DNA of 64,000 nucleotides, taken from contig VWZS01004784.1 of the NCBI GenBank assembly GCA_013397075.1, positions 817,263-881,262 on the forward strand. Direction: 5' to 3'. Origin of the DNA: Rhabdornis inornatus (Eukaryota > Chordata > Aves > Passeriformes > Rhabdornithidae). The number at the start of each line of letters is the position of its first letter. Within the stretch, counting starts at the first letter, position 1. Positions 38,401 through 51,084 of this stretch are shown here, one piece after another. The notes beneath the pieces are model-generated. The model did no database searches and had not been told where the DNA came from. It saw only the letters and a program-made list of their open reading frames with translations. The translations under genes were made by a program, and so were the position numbers.

Positions 38401-39090
38401 AACCAGAACTAAATTATTTTCATTCCTGTTATGCTAGTATAATTTTCTATTATCTCAGTGGAAAATGTTATCAAATTAATGCATTTATCCATTTTCATAT
38501 GGGTTCTGTGACATTTTGTTTTTTACTCTGCTGGAAAACTGACAGTTGTTTGGTTTCTATTTGTGTTTCTACTATAGCTGAATGAATAATACTTTTATTT
38601 CAAAACATCTGAGTCTTTTTGTAAGGGCATTGGGGGGAAGGAAGATTTCAAGTGGAGTAAGTTTTGTTTCTTTTTTGTAGCTGAGAAAAAAAACCCAAAT
38701 AAGTGACCCACTCTTTGCAGTCCATTGAAATGGATGGGTTGCCTGCCTGGGGGCCAAAAACAAAAGCTGGCTCAGTTTTAAAGTACAGGAGGACATTGAT
38801 CAAAGACCACCACTTTTAGGGAGATCAGTAACAAATAATATTACTTAGGATTCCATTTATGATTTCCATCTAGCATTCATTGCATCTTTTTCTCACACTT
38901 AACTTTAGCATCTGGTGACTTGCATGAATGCAGGCTGCCTAATAAACACTAGAGCAAAATCAAGAAAAAGGCTTATTTCAACAGTGGATTCCACCATAAG
39001 CTGGTTTTTGCTGTTCTAAACTATTCCATCCTTTTCTTTGTGTGTGTTGTATAAGGCTTACTCCAGTACATTTGCTAAGTAACTAACATG
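35423..39090. other. unassigned sequence with two longer open frames
   Basis: Two plus-strand frames of 154 codons (36796-37260) and 162 codons (37628-38116) are open. Neither shows recognisable domains, and frames of this length are expected about once by chance in a window of this size. An 11-base phrase, TCATCTCAAGA, is tandemly doubled at 36364-36385. A short CTG run, five units, lies near 37190-37205. Confidence 0.5.
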
Positions 39091-39145
39091 CAAAAAAATC
39101 CCAAAAACAAAACAAAAACAAAACAAACAAAAAACCCACAAAAAT
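39091..39145. repeat. A/C-rich low-complexity tract
   Basis: Runs of CAAAA and AACAAA make up the reverse-complement counterpart of the T/G tracts at 1810 and 35329. Just downstream, CACTCCTT and AAGGAGTG (about 39167-39188) can pair as a small stem. Confidence 0.85.
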
Positions 39146-42100
39146 TGAGGTTTTAAGCTTTTTTTCACTCCTTACACTTAAAGGAGTGTGGAGAACCCAC
39201 TCATCCTCCACAGAGACAGCACTAGTACCAGACCGTGATAACACCCTCCACAGTAAACTTCTGACCACAGTAATCAATCTAGCTGTCTTTTTGTCTCAGC
39301 TCTGGAGATGAAATCAGAGTTAAACACCATTGATAAACAGCTACAAACATATGGTCATTAAACTCTGAGGGATCTCTGTTCCTAAGCCCTGTTGGATGAA
39401 GGTCTGGATGCTATTTAAAAAAGACTTTCCCTTTTTCCAAACTCAGCTGCAGAGAAACCTGATCAGGAGTTACTTGACAAAAGAGGGAGTAGAAACTTCC
39501 CAAGGGAAATATCCTTCATTCGTCACTATGTCACCTCTCTCTGCTGCATTTTGTATTTGTTTATCATTAACAAACACTGTGTAAAGCAAACCTCCCCAAA
39601 GATCACACTACAGAAATAATTACAATACTCTCACATGAGAGACCAATAGTAAAAGCTAAACTTGCCTTTAAAATACGAAACTAGTACCATTCTCCCATTC
39701 CCTTTCTGTTAAATATCTATTAAATTGGCCAGCAGCTACTTCAGAAGTGGCTGCTAGACATTTATTGCATGTTACACACTGTTGCTCAATTTTATGTTCT
39801 CTGGTAGGGGGAGCACACACACTTGAAATGCACTTAATGTGCAGAGGGGGCAGAGTGAAAGCCCCAGGGCTGCAGTTACCTAATGGAGTGTTGTATGTTC
39901 CAGTGGAATAGAGAAATGCAAATGTTCTCTCTGACCAGCCTCACAAATTTCTCTGGACCAACCTGGCAGATTGACTTCGGGTTTAAAAGTCTCCTTCAAT
40001 TTTTAAAATATCAGGTAGCACTTCCCCCTAAACAAACTATAGAAACCCCTACAAATTAAAGCGATCTGCATAACAACCACTAATGAATGAAAATCCAGGG
40101 AAAGCATAAGCTTTGAAAATGCAGTGGAACATAAAGTCCAAGCTTCTGCTATTATGTCCCCTGCCTTTCTAGGCTGAGCTCCATTGGCACCACTGTGCTG
40201 AGCACTTTCTGAGATGGAGCACCAGCAAAAAGCACCTGTCCCAAGGGCAAACCAACACAAACAACCAGTGCTAGGAATACAGGACAAGAATTAAGAAACA
40301 TTTCATCATAATCAATACCTGAATTTTTATAAGGCTAAAGAACTGCTTTTGCACCCAAAAGTTTGTCTATTTTTTTCAAATATACTAGCTAGTCTTCTAG
40401 CTACTTCCCTCTACTGACAGACTTCGTTTGTCTGTACTATCACATAATCTTGGCTACAACACCACTACTATTTAGGCTCCTAGAATATTTATATTTACCT
40501 AAAATTTATGCTAAGTTAAGCAAATCTTGACAAGAAAAAGATTGTGTCATCACAAAACAGAAGGTCTCAGGTACCAATACAATATAGCCTGAAAAATGAT
40601 CAAAGCTAGGATAAAGAAGAGGTAAAGCTCACTTAAAGGTTGCATCGATAATTTCTATAGGTTTTTCTGAGTCTTGGTATTGTATTAGTTGAATAAAAGG
40701 CAACTATCATCACTTTGCTGTCCAGAGAGGTAATGCACTTACTTTGCCTGAGTGCTGCCTTTGAAACATTGAAATAATTTATTATTTTAATAAAAACATA
40801 ATATTTAAAACATTAAACCTAAGAAGAATCCAGTTCCCAGATTTATAATAGCGACACAAATAAAGAGGACTCTTTTCCAGAAGGGAAGCCTTAAAGAGAT
40901 ACAAGAAATGGAAAAAGAGAACATACCTTTCTTGTCACACTCAAATGTCACATGGGGGTAAAGCAATTGTAGTCCTCATCGAAAAAAAAAACCCAACCAA
41001 CAAACTAAGTCCCTCAAACTCCCAAAATCAAATGCGGCAGAGTAGCTAGAGGAAGGCTGTGTCACAGGGACCAGGAGTATGAGAGGGGCTCAGTCAGAGA
41101 GCACCAAAACAAATCAGGAAAAACAATACCCCTTTTCTTACTTTTTATAGAAACCTTCCACAACAGGTGCTTGTAGACAAGCTAATAAAAGGAGAGAGAG
41201 AGATAGGAGCAGGTAGAGAGGAATAAATGGTGTTCAAGTGTTTTAGTGCAGCTCTGGTAAAAAACAGTATCTGTAAATCAAGAGCCACTGTGATATACTA
41301 AAACAGGTTTCTTATGAAAATCTGAGAACTAAATCTTTTATATTCTTGTTGTTTAAAAACCAAGAAGAAAGGATTAGGAAAGAGCCTGGGGAAGGTTAAC
41401 AACACCGTTTTGCAAATGTTTATCAGGAGCTCCTCCTGAGCAAGATGAAAGGACTGTATCTGTTTTGATTATCAAACAAACTACAACCAGTCTGCAGCTG
41501 CAGCACATTAGGCTTTCATCCAGGCTAGTCCATGGGAGCAGATGAGAAACCTTCATCCAGAATGAGGACTGCATAACAGCTTATTGCTTACCTGGTAGGC
41601 TAAAATGCCCTTTACTAAAACACCTGCTAGGTTTAATTTTAATGTGTATCCTTACCAAGCCCCTTGCTAGGGGCTGAAGCTCCCTGGTATCAGTCTGGAA
41701 CACAAATCCCTTGCCTTAGTGATGGTTTTGCTTAACACACACCTGTGGAAATGTTTAATGTAGCTGCAAAATACTTAATGTCTGGGTAGGATTGTACCCA
41801 CTTCTTATAATGTTGGTTTACCCTGGTCAGCATTCCAAGTGAAGAGTTGGTGTGTTAAATTTACTGAAACAGGCCATAATTAAAGTTTATTTCCCATGGT
41901 ACCAGAGAAATAGCTCAGAAAAGCAGGCCAAAGGGTTATGGGGAATTCTGAGCATTAAATATTGGCTGGCAGCTCCAACAGCAATGAAAAGTTGGAAATG
42001 AATCAACATTTACTCAACTCCTTCCACTTTTATTGGGACCTGTGTGAAGTTTCCTTCCTCTAAGCTGTCTAAAGCACACAAGATGACATGAAAAGGTTCT

Positions 42101-45100
42101 GTTGCTGGGCAGGGCTCCCTTGTGTGGGGAGGAAAAAGAGGTATAAAGACAAACCAGCTGCTCCCTTGCCCTCTTGTAAGCAGTTAGCAATGTCACATTA
42201 TGCTATTGATAACACAGAGAAGGTAAATGTCTCAGCCTTCACAAAGCCACTGGTACCCTCTGATTGCCCCTTCTGCAGGGCTGCTGTAGTAACATGGCTC
42301 CCAAGCCCAGATGTAACCTTGCCAAGGAATTGCAGGAAGCCTAGAGCCACTGGCAGGTGCATGAAAGAAAAATGAGCCTAATAAAATACTAAGAGAATTA
42401 GTGCTAGGCTATTAAGCCCAGGTCCCTGGAGGTATTGAGGTATTTAAAAATCAGAGGGAATTAGGAGTCTAAATATATGTGCAGCTTTGCTCCTACAGAT
42501 TAGATTGTTATACTGGAAGTTTCAAAGCCATCAGATAGGCTCCGATTTTCCTTGGAAATCAAATGAGAAAATAAAAACTGAAACTCTTTAGAGCTTTTCT
42601 TGCTGCAGAAACCTCCCTTTGCCTTGGTGATGAAACTTTCACAATTGTCTTTCAGCTCTGAGATTCCAGTCATCCCAAATACTCTTACCAGAAATTCCAG
42701 GCTTCATCCTTTTCTAGAGCACTACCGATTTTTTCTGACCTGATACTTTACTTTCTATCCAGATTTTGGCTATTCAGAACAGTAAGAAAAACTATTAGTA
42801 TCTCATGAAAAATTTAGAATTTCACCTATGCAGATCAACAAATATTCCAGAAAATGTGTGTAGACGTTTCTGTGGTCCTACCAGAGGAATGGTTGGAGAA
42901 AAGATTATGTAAATAACAAAAAATAATAATAAAAAACCAAGTTAGGTGACCCAGGTCAAGTCTATTTCCTTATTTATTTCCCTGTATTGTGCTAGTGTTT
43001 ATTCTAGGAGAGAGAAAAATAAAGGGAGAGGGGGAGAGATAGAATAAACAGAAGTAGTTTATAAAAATGTTGTAAGAATAAAGCTGATCCCATTATATCA
43101 CAGAGCACATCTGTCAAGTCTATCCATTTCTTCTAGATGAGGTGGAGAGACCTCTGACATTTCAAATGCATCACCCTAATCAAATCCCTATCCTCTGAAA
43201 TGTTTTCTGAGACTGCATTATAGGTCTGTAGAAAGCAATGAATGAATAATACTTTGGAGAACAATAAGTTAAGTAGCAGAAACAGAGCTGAAATAACTGG
43301 GTTCACCAGCAATCGAAAGGAATGGAGCCATTAATCCCTGAAGGAAAAGCATTTTCAGCTTTACACCACTGAGACCTGCAGGGCTCTGGGGAGAAGCTGC
43401 TCGGTGTGTTCCCATTCACCATGGGGGAGCAGGGATCTCATCAGCACTTCTCACTCTGCTGCACTGCCTGGCTGGAGGGACACACATCGAGTTCCATGAA
43501 GGGATGAGGAGCCTTTAAAGGCAGCTGTCAGTCTGTTTTTTAGCCAGAGGATTTATTTCTTTTCTCAAAGCCCTCTGTGGCCACTTTTCAACCTCAGTCA
43601 TAAAGTGTGCCCTGCCCCTAGGCAGCATTGCTGAAAAAAGGTGTAAGACGATGTAAGTCATGGTCTGGTAGCTAAAACCATTTAAAAGTTACATTTCTTG
43701 GTTCAGTTACAAGCACTGTAACTGGCTTGTTGTGTGATTTTTTATTTCTCTTCAGCCATCAAAACTGGGAATACCTAGTCTGAACCAGAGACCTGGTCTT
43801 TTATAAGCCATGAAAAGAGGGAACCACATGCAGAAGGCAATTCTTCCTCTTCTAGGACTCAAAATGAAGTAATTTGACACTTATTCTTTTCCTTTGTCCT
43901 CACCATTAACTACAGAGAGAGTGCAGAGGATCAGTTTAGGATCAATGAGGATTAGTTTCATCTAAACATTTGTGTCTAGAAGTTAAATACCAGTACTCTC
44001 CAGATAGTCAGAGTTGTAGATATCTCTACAGGGTAATCTTTTCTTTCTTTAACAAGGGCCTTACGGAGGAGCAAGGCACACAAGGAAGCCCTTGTTTCTG
44101 TCTGTTAACCTTTGAGGGAGTTCAGGAATGGGTTTCATAGCAATTATTTTTGTGTCTTTACCACATAGGGACTCTACATTTCTGTTATAATCAATATCAC
44201 TTATATATGGAATAATATAAAGAAATGAAAGAAGCAAGGTAGGAAAGAAAAATAAAAGAAATATAAAGTTAAAAGGAAAGCAAAAGTTGACTAGGACTAC
44301 CAAAAATAATCTCAACTCACAGGACTCAGAAAAGACATTCAGTCCATCCCCATGATCAAATCTTGATCCACAAGAGGCAGCTCTGTAGCAATGAGCAATG
44401 TGTTTTTACTCAGCACAAGCATTGCAATGCTATTATCCCAGCTGCTTAGATCCTTGGCATCTGGGACAAGAGTACTCCAGACTTCAAATGCAAGCAAGAG
44501 ATAAGAGGGAGGATCCCAGCAAATGCCTTCATGCTCTATGGACATATTGCTTTCATCTGTAGCACTACCAGGGGACCAAGGATTTAGGACAAATGCACTA
44601 AATTATTCTGGTCAAGGCACTTACTTGATGCTATTGTTTCTGCAAAAGAGAAACAAGTGAAAACAAATTTCTGCAAAGAATTTAAAGCAAGAAGTGTCAT
44701 GTATGACAGCAGGGCCAAGCTCATGTGGTACACTTGAATTCATTAGCAGACTCCCAGCTGGAGTTACACTGATTTATTCAGGATTGGTTCAAAATAATTT
44801 CTCTAAATAAGTAGTGTCAGAGAAAAACTAGTAATGTGACCTTCCCCAAGAAGAACCTGCAGTTGATTTGCAACCTTAGAGCTGCTGAGCAAGGCTTAGG
44901 CAAAAGTTTAAATCATGAGCTTAAGCAATGGAACTTGCTGGAAAATTTGAGACACAATAAATTTTGATAGAAGAAGTTGTATGAGTAAGCAATTTGCTAC
45001 AGAAAATTATTTGCTTATTTTTTTAACTTAATCTACTAAACAAAATTAATGTATTTTCAGACATCTCAGAGGGTAATATTTTGATTAGCTGAACTGTACA

Positions 45101-48100
45101 GACACATTAAGTACAGTTTCCAATCAAGAAAAGGCAATCTAGAATACCTCAAGGCCCCATAAGAGTCATGTATCAAATCAAATTCTTTCCAAGAGGGAGA
45201 TTTTACCACCTGAACTATATCTACCACAAAATGCAGCTTCTCCTCTGACTGGTTTGCAGTGTGGTATTCACATGATTGAAACTCTCCCCACCACCAAAAC
45301 CTTGTCATACAAACCCAATACAACACTGAATTCCTCATTATAGCTAGGGAACAGCGAAGGGCAACTACTCTTTATTTCTTGAATACTAATATAATGCAAG
45401 CTTATAGATCTACAAATGCTTCACTAGGAAAAGGAAATCTGGTTTTCTTACCTCTAGACATCTAATCTGTTCTCAGACATTCTTTGTTCATTATGGCAAA
45501 TGTACTCTTTCAAGACTACAGTAGTGAAAGGAGCCCAATCGAACTCTCAATGTGACTCCTCAGCTGTGACATTTCTTTTGCTAATTCTCTGGGGGAACAA
45601 CTCTGCAGCTCCTGACAATAACTAAACAGAACCCTGAACAGAATTCCTGCTGTGAAAACAGGATCAGAGTCTACTCTTCACACTGCTAAGAAGAGTATTG
45701 AAAGCTCTTGTCTTTATTTTTTAGATGCATTTATTTAAATGTTGCCATTAAGCTGTGATGTGAATATTGCCTCCCTTGAATTGTCACTGTACACTGAGAA
45801 AAATGGTGGTTGTCCTAATTGTAAAGTATTACTTTGCACATGGAGAACTGATAGTTTTAGGAGTGGATCAATCCTTCTACTTTCTCTTTTTGCTGTAAAA
45901 TTGCTCTTGTCTTTTCTGGTCTCTTTGGACCTTAGGTGAGGCAGAGGAAAGCAGGCAGACAGGTCACAGGGGCTTGGTCAGTGGCTGCTGTACTCTGCAA
46001 AAACACCTGGCCTTAGTTACCCTGGATTGAGCTCCAGCACTCCAGGACACAGAAAGGTTATGTGAGCAAGAAGTGTTGATTAGAGGGAACCCCAGCCATG
46101 AACACCATGAACTGCTGAGCTCCTCTCTTTGCCAAACTCAGACCCTTCCACCCTCACTTCTGTGAGAAAGCACAAGATCCATCCCCTGGAAGACCTGCTT
46201 TGTTCCGGATCTGGCTGTTGAATATTTCTTCATGCACAGCCTGCTGGTGCTCCTGCCATGTAATATTCTCATTTGAAAACTCTTCACAGGGATGACTAGC
46301 TTTGCTTTCATTTCTGCTTGCAGTCACTGCTACTAAAATGGGAGGAAAATGCTGTCACAATGTCAATTTTTTCATGTCTCAAATGTTTTTGACTCAAAGA
46401 GAAAAAAGCAAAGCAAAATTCCACCAATCATGAAACTTCAAAAGTCAGAAGAAGAGCAAGAAACATGGAGAGAAGTGTCCCAGCAACATGGTTGAGCTGG
46501 AAGACTCCAGTGCTCTTGGGTTACTTATCTCTGTCACAGTATGTCAGATTTCCTCACAATCAGAATTCAGGTTTCTGAAGTGGCACTGGTTTGATGCTAT
46601 GAGAAAGAGCCTGCAAGCCAAGAACTGTGACCTGGTGAGGTGGAATGAGAGAGGAATATTGTCTTTGCCATCCTCTTCTGACGTATCTGAAAGGAGAGTT
46701 CAGCATTAACATCATCTCTTATGACGCTGGTTTTGCTACAGGACCCTGGAGCTCATTTGACATCACATGTTGCACTGCTCCTGTCCTCTGTTGAGCAAGA
46801 CAAAAACAAAAGGTTTTGCACAGAATTTCAAAGATTTTCCAGTGAAACACTGAGGTGATCACTTGTCACAGGGTAAGTTGGATCACTCTCAGTAAAAACT
46901 AACCCAACTCCTCTAGTTCAGGGTCAGACCAAAGCGGAGCCTCTTTTAGATATTGTGGAAAGTCAGTTTATTTTACCATGGACCAGAAGCAGCTCCAGCT
47001 ACCCATGGCTTTAGCAGTTTGTTCTGTGTGTGAGGACAGAATTACACATCATATCTCTCTTCACACCCCTCACTGCCCACTCACATACACATAACCATGC
47101 CATGGCTCGAGATTGCAGAACCTGGTTCTGGTTTGCATTCCTTGCTTTGAGAGTGTACAGTAAATCCTGTGATATTTTGCTCGCCCTTTGTACACTCTGT
47201 ACTGGACATATCAGTCACCTGTGCTCCAGGAGAGAAGGACTCAGGGCAAAAAGCACTGTAGGAAACCCAGGTCACCATGAGACAAATGCCCTGGCATTGC
47301 TGAGGTGGAGAGAAAACATCCCTGAAAGGAACACATGGGACTAAAAGCATTAAGCCCATGGTCTTATGAAAGGTTTTGGCATTTCACAAGACCACAAAAA
47401 ATCCCCAGCAGGACAGAGAGGAATTACCTCAATGGTCCTCAGCGTCTGAGCTATTTCTTTAAATAGTGTTCCTTAGTTTCCTCCTCAAAGTGAGTGTCAA
47501 CTACTGTAAAGCTTTTCTCATGCCATAAACAGGCCAGAGAAACCTCAAAAAAAAGAGATTGCGGGAATGTTGACACCTCCAATTTTAACCTGAAGCTGTG
47601 ATTTCGTTTTTTGCCTTTGCTCTTAGAACTTTTTATTATAAATTTAAGGAGAGATTATACCATAATAACGAGGTTATTCAGTGGAATTAATGGCTAGGAA
47701 ATTTAGAAGAGATTAACAGGAGAGCCTTGCTGTGCCATGTGTCATTGAACTGTGCAATAATTCGTCGTCATCTCACAGGAGGTCAGCTAGTCAAACACAG
47801 CAGCTCAAAGCTGGGAGGGGACTAATAATCTATGAACCTAACCATAGTGCTCAGCCATGCAGGCTTTGAGCATGAGCAATCAATTTTCATACTTTGGAGA
47901 AAAACCTACCATCGTAAAGAGACAGCATTTGAAACTGCCTCCTCCATGCTTAGAGCTGGGTGGAGTCACCCTTCCACTTGTTGAGCAGAACCACAGGCAT
48001 GAGCCAACACTTCATGAAGCCACCAAAAGTTTCTGTTTTATTTTCCTCAATCAGAAAGTCCTCTCACACATGCACATATTTCTTTCAGGTGCTCAAAGGA

Positions 48101-48454
48101 TGAGGGTGATGCCAAACAGGAGGACAGAGTGAGAGAGAAGAAAAGGCCAATCTTTACTGTTTTGCCATCTTAGGCAAAGGCACCTCTAAATGGCAAGAAA
48201 TCAGACTTGATAAGCAGCTATTGCTGGTCCAATTTCTATAATTTCCATGGAAACCTGTCAGACTGTACATGAAAGTAGTGTATGAGAAAGGAATATTGCA
48301 GCAATCTGTTTTCCTAAATTCTCCAGGGGCTTGCTAGCCCCCTTACCAGCCTCTCATACCTGCTCCCTAATTACACTCCCATCCAGCCAACAAACTCTAA
48401 TGGCAATGAGAGGTGAACCAAGGCAAAGACTGCACAAAAATCATGGGGTATAGA
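39146..48454. other. unassigned non-coding sequence
   Basis: A long AT-rich stretch with no recognised gene, RNA gene or transposon. Splice-like words such as the minus-strand donor GAG|GTAAGA near 45448 and the plus-strand CAGG|GTAAGT near 46871 occur, but the adjoining frames contain stops. All open frames are at most about 104 codons. Confidence 0.5.
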
Positions 48455-48478
48455 AGTATATATACTCGTATATATACT
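48455..48478. repeat. TA-rich palindrome
   Basis: AGTATATATAC at 48455-48465 and GTATATATACT at 48468-48478 are exact reverse complements separated by TC. It is probably derived from a short TA repeat. Confidence 0.9.
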
Positions 48479-48749
48479 GAGACCAGTTCATTATCTGAGA
48501 GCTGCACACACAAAATGCATCTGGGGCTGAGCCAGCACTGTGTGCCATACACACACATTTAGGTGAACTGAGGTACCTCCTTTTCTTCAAGTGACAGAGC
48601 ACTGGAAAAAAGGTGAGATTTACGAACTTCCAGGCTGGGAGACTGCTTGCTGATGGTTTAGCTGTTATTTGTAGAATTAAAAAACCATTGTGTAGAAGTT
48701 TTGGACATTGAAACAGGTAAAGTACAAATCTAATCTGTATGGGAAATAA

Positions 48750-48861
48750 TTATTGTTGCTGTTATTGCTGTTACTGACAGTATTGTTGTTAGTGTTATTA
48801 TCCTCATCATTATCATCATTATCATCATTATTGTCATTATTATTTTTTTAATATAATAATA
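48750..48861. repeat. trinucleotide-like tract (TTG/TTA/TCA)
   Basis: An imperfect run of TTG, TTA and TCA triplets passes into ATTATT and a short T-run. This is a decayed trinucleotide microsatellite. Confidence 0.85.
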
Positions 48862-49959
48862 CATTTGCGAGGCTATCCATCATTTTAGGTCACTGCTGGA
48901 ACAGAAAAAAAAGGCAGTGAGGTAAGGAACAGCAGTTATTGGAACAGAGCAACTCGAACCTGGTGGGGAGAATCAGCCAGTTTGCAAGGCTGGCAGATAC
49001 TCAGCCAGTGAATGGGCTCTCATGGCAACGAATCCCAAGCAGTGATTGAATTCAGCACAGGATTTCTTTCTCACTTTTGAGTCCTAGTTTATAGACCTCA
49101 GGACAAGGTTTGTTAAATTAGGCTATAATTCCTCCATTATAAAATGACATCTTAATGGTTCTGATCTTTTGGAAGACTTTTAGCAGATTAGGAGGTGATG
49201 GGATAGGGGAAAAGATTTATTGCAAGCTCAAAGCCATGTGGTAATCCAAAGGGATTTATAGACAGAACTCTTCACTACTTGTGCTGAACAAGGATGTGAA
49301 TTATTTGATTCTGATAACATGAGAATCCTCTTACAATACAGTATGAGCTTGACAAAATGTGAATAATGCTGAAAACACATTCAGAAGTAGATTTTTCTCC
49401 TTTCCCCTTTAGTTATCTTTAAAGGAGTAAAAACCTAGGTTTGTATAACTTTTAAGTCCCCTTAGATAGACAGAAGCTCTGAACAAAAAGTGAGTTCAGT
49501 GTCTACTGAACTAGTTGGACACAGCTAGTTGGAAAATCCCATCAGAAATATTTTTCTAGCTGCTGGAGTGTGCAAAGTCACAGAAATTAAAACTTTGTGC
49601 AAGGTTATTAATTTCAGTTTGGACATGCAGTTGTCTCAGATTTGGGACAGACTTGTAGGTCAGAATAGGGGAAATCCCAATTCACTGCCGAGTTCAGCCT
49701 AGTTCAGACAAGACATTGGGCTTGGGGGTGCCCTCAGCCATCCTGTCTGGCTGCATCTGAGCTACTTTAATTAGTAGCTCTCCAGTTGCTTTCCACAGAT
49801 AATCCATAGCAAGGAGAAAAGTGTCCTTTCCAAGACTTGTCACTAAAACTGCACGTGTAGCCAATAGTTACACCAATTTCATCAGAAATATCAAGACTAT
49901 GAACAGACTGCAGTTTAAAGAGCTTGTACATAATGTTGTGTATACAATAATAGCTACTT

Positions 49960-50060
49960 GTTCATTTGAATCTGAAATATTCATGCATTTCTAATTAGAT
50001 TCTTTTATGAGCCTCATTAATATGAGCTCTGGATTAATTACAGAAATGCTTTCATTTCAA
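49960..50060. promoter_or_regulatory. homeodomain-motif-rich block, possible enhancer
   Basis: Within about 100 bases there are a CTAATTAG palindrome (about 49991), TCATTAATATGA (about 50014), GGATTAATTA (about 50032) and two CATTTC words. TAATTA and ATTAAT are core sites for homeodomain factors. Such words are common in AT-rich DNA, so this is a weak call. Conservation across birds would be the deciding evidence. Confidence 0.2.
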
Positions 50061-50261
50061 CTTCAGGATGTAGTGAAAAATTATGGTCTTCACACACTGG
50101 AGGAGACAAAGGATATTGTACAGATATGATCAATCCAAGGTTATAGATTGTATCTGTGGGAGACCCAGTAAGAGAAGAGCTAAATCACAATGCTTCACGC
50201 TTGCTTCAGTCTCCACACTTTGAAAATTTGCTTTCAAGATTTTTAAAAGAATTGAGAAAAG

Positions 50262-50327
50262 AATTGATGTTCTTAGCTGGTACAATTGATATTCTTAGCT
50301 GTAACAATTGATATTCTCAGCTGGAAC
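50262..50327 (+). repeat. 22-bp tandem repeat, three copies
   Basis: Three head-to-tail units start AATTGAT(A/G)TTCTTAGCTG at 50262, 50284 and 50306, each 22 bases long with a few differences. This is a small local minisatellite in otherwise unique DNA. Confidence 0.95.
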
Positions 50328-51012
50328 AGTAGAGAAATCTCATAGCAGAGATACGAGCACAACAACAAATTCAATTGGGAAACAAACAGTTGTTAGTTCA
50401 ATAATAATGTAGTAGGAATTTTTTTTGCCTTAATAAAAGTCCAAGTTTAGTTCCAAAGGGGTCTGCTCTTCAGACAGATCTGAACTGCTAGACCTCCCTT
50501 AAACCTCCTTAAATGTTTGTCTGGTTTTGGTGCATTTGAGTGCTACGTCACACAGTAAGTACCCAAGGATCTGGGCCACATAGAGAGATGATATTTCTCA
50601 TACCTGAGATAATTCTCTGATACCCTGGAAAAGGCAAAATAAAAGTTGGAAACTGGCAGTGAAAGCCTGACTAATTCACTCTCATAACAGACCTTGATTT
50701 TTTTAACAGGTATGATAACTAATCATTTGCACAATTTACCATGGTACAAAGCAGATACTCCATCACTTGAAAATTTTAAATTAAATTGAGTGTTTTTTCA
50801 ATGAGATATATTTATTAAGTTGGCAGCACTATGCTTCAGTTGGGTGGAAGAGAGGAGAAAATGCCAGATGAAATTTGTTACTTTGCATCATGAAGGGAGG
50901 TCACACAGGAGATTCTGCTACCTGTCAGACCAAACATCTTTCTTTAGTGGTGTGCAGTTACAGAATTTCATTGTTATTAAAATCTGATTTAACCCATTAT
51001 GTGTTTTTGCAG
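50328..51012. other. unassigned sequence before a candidate terminal exon
   Basis: No gene is recognised. The 3' end carries a moderate pyrimidine stretch and the acceptor-like TTTTTGCAG that ends at 51012. Confidence 0.5.
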
Positions 51013-51084
51013 AAAGGTAGGAAAGGACCCAAAAGAACTAAATATGGAAAATTTGATGTAATTGCTCGGATGAACATTTTGTGA
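51013..51084 (+). CDS. weak candidate C-terminal exon, unknown gene
   Basis: An acceptor-like GTGTTTTTGCAG (AG at 51011-51012) precedes 23 open codons and a TGA at 51082-51084. The peptide starts KGRKGPKRTKYGKF and ends DVIARMNIL: a basic stretch followed by a hydrophobic end. I do not recognise it. If real, the 3' untranslated region would follow, and an AATAAA lies about 1.6 kb downstream at 52715. Against it, a 23-codon open stretch behind an acceptor-like word is common by chance, the A-rich DNA by itself favours Lys, and no upstream partner exon was found. Confidence 0.2.
   Translation, partial: KGRKGPKRTKYGKFDVIARMNIL

Noticed and set aside
48940..48975. tRNA-like GCAACTCGAACCTGG words
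   Set aside because: No acceptor stem, anticodon arm or terminal box B in the right order. No tRNA gene was found anywhere in the window.
50262..50327. CRISPR-like array
   Set aside because: The 22-base units are directly adjacent with no spacers. This is an ordinary tandem repeat.
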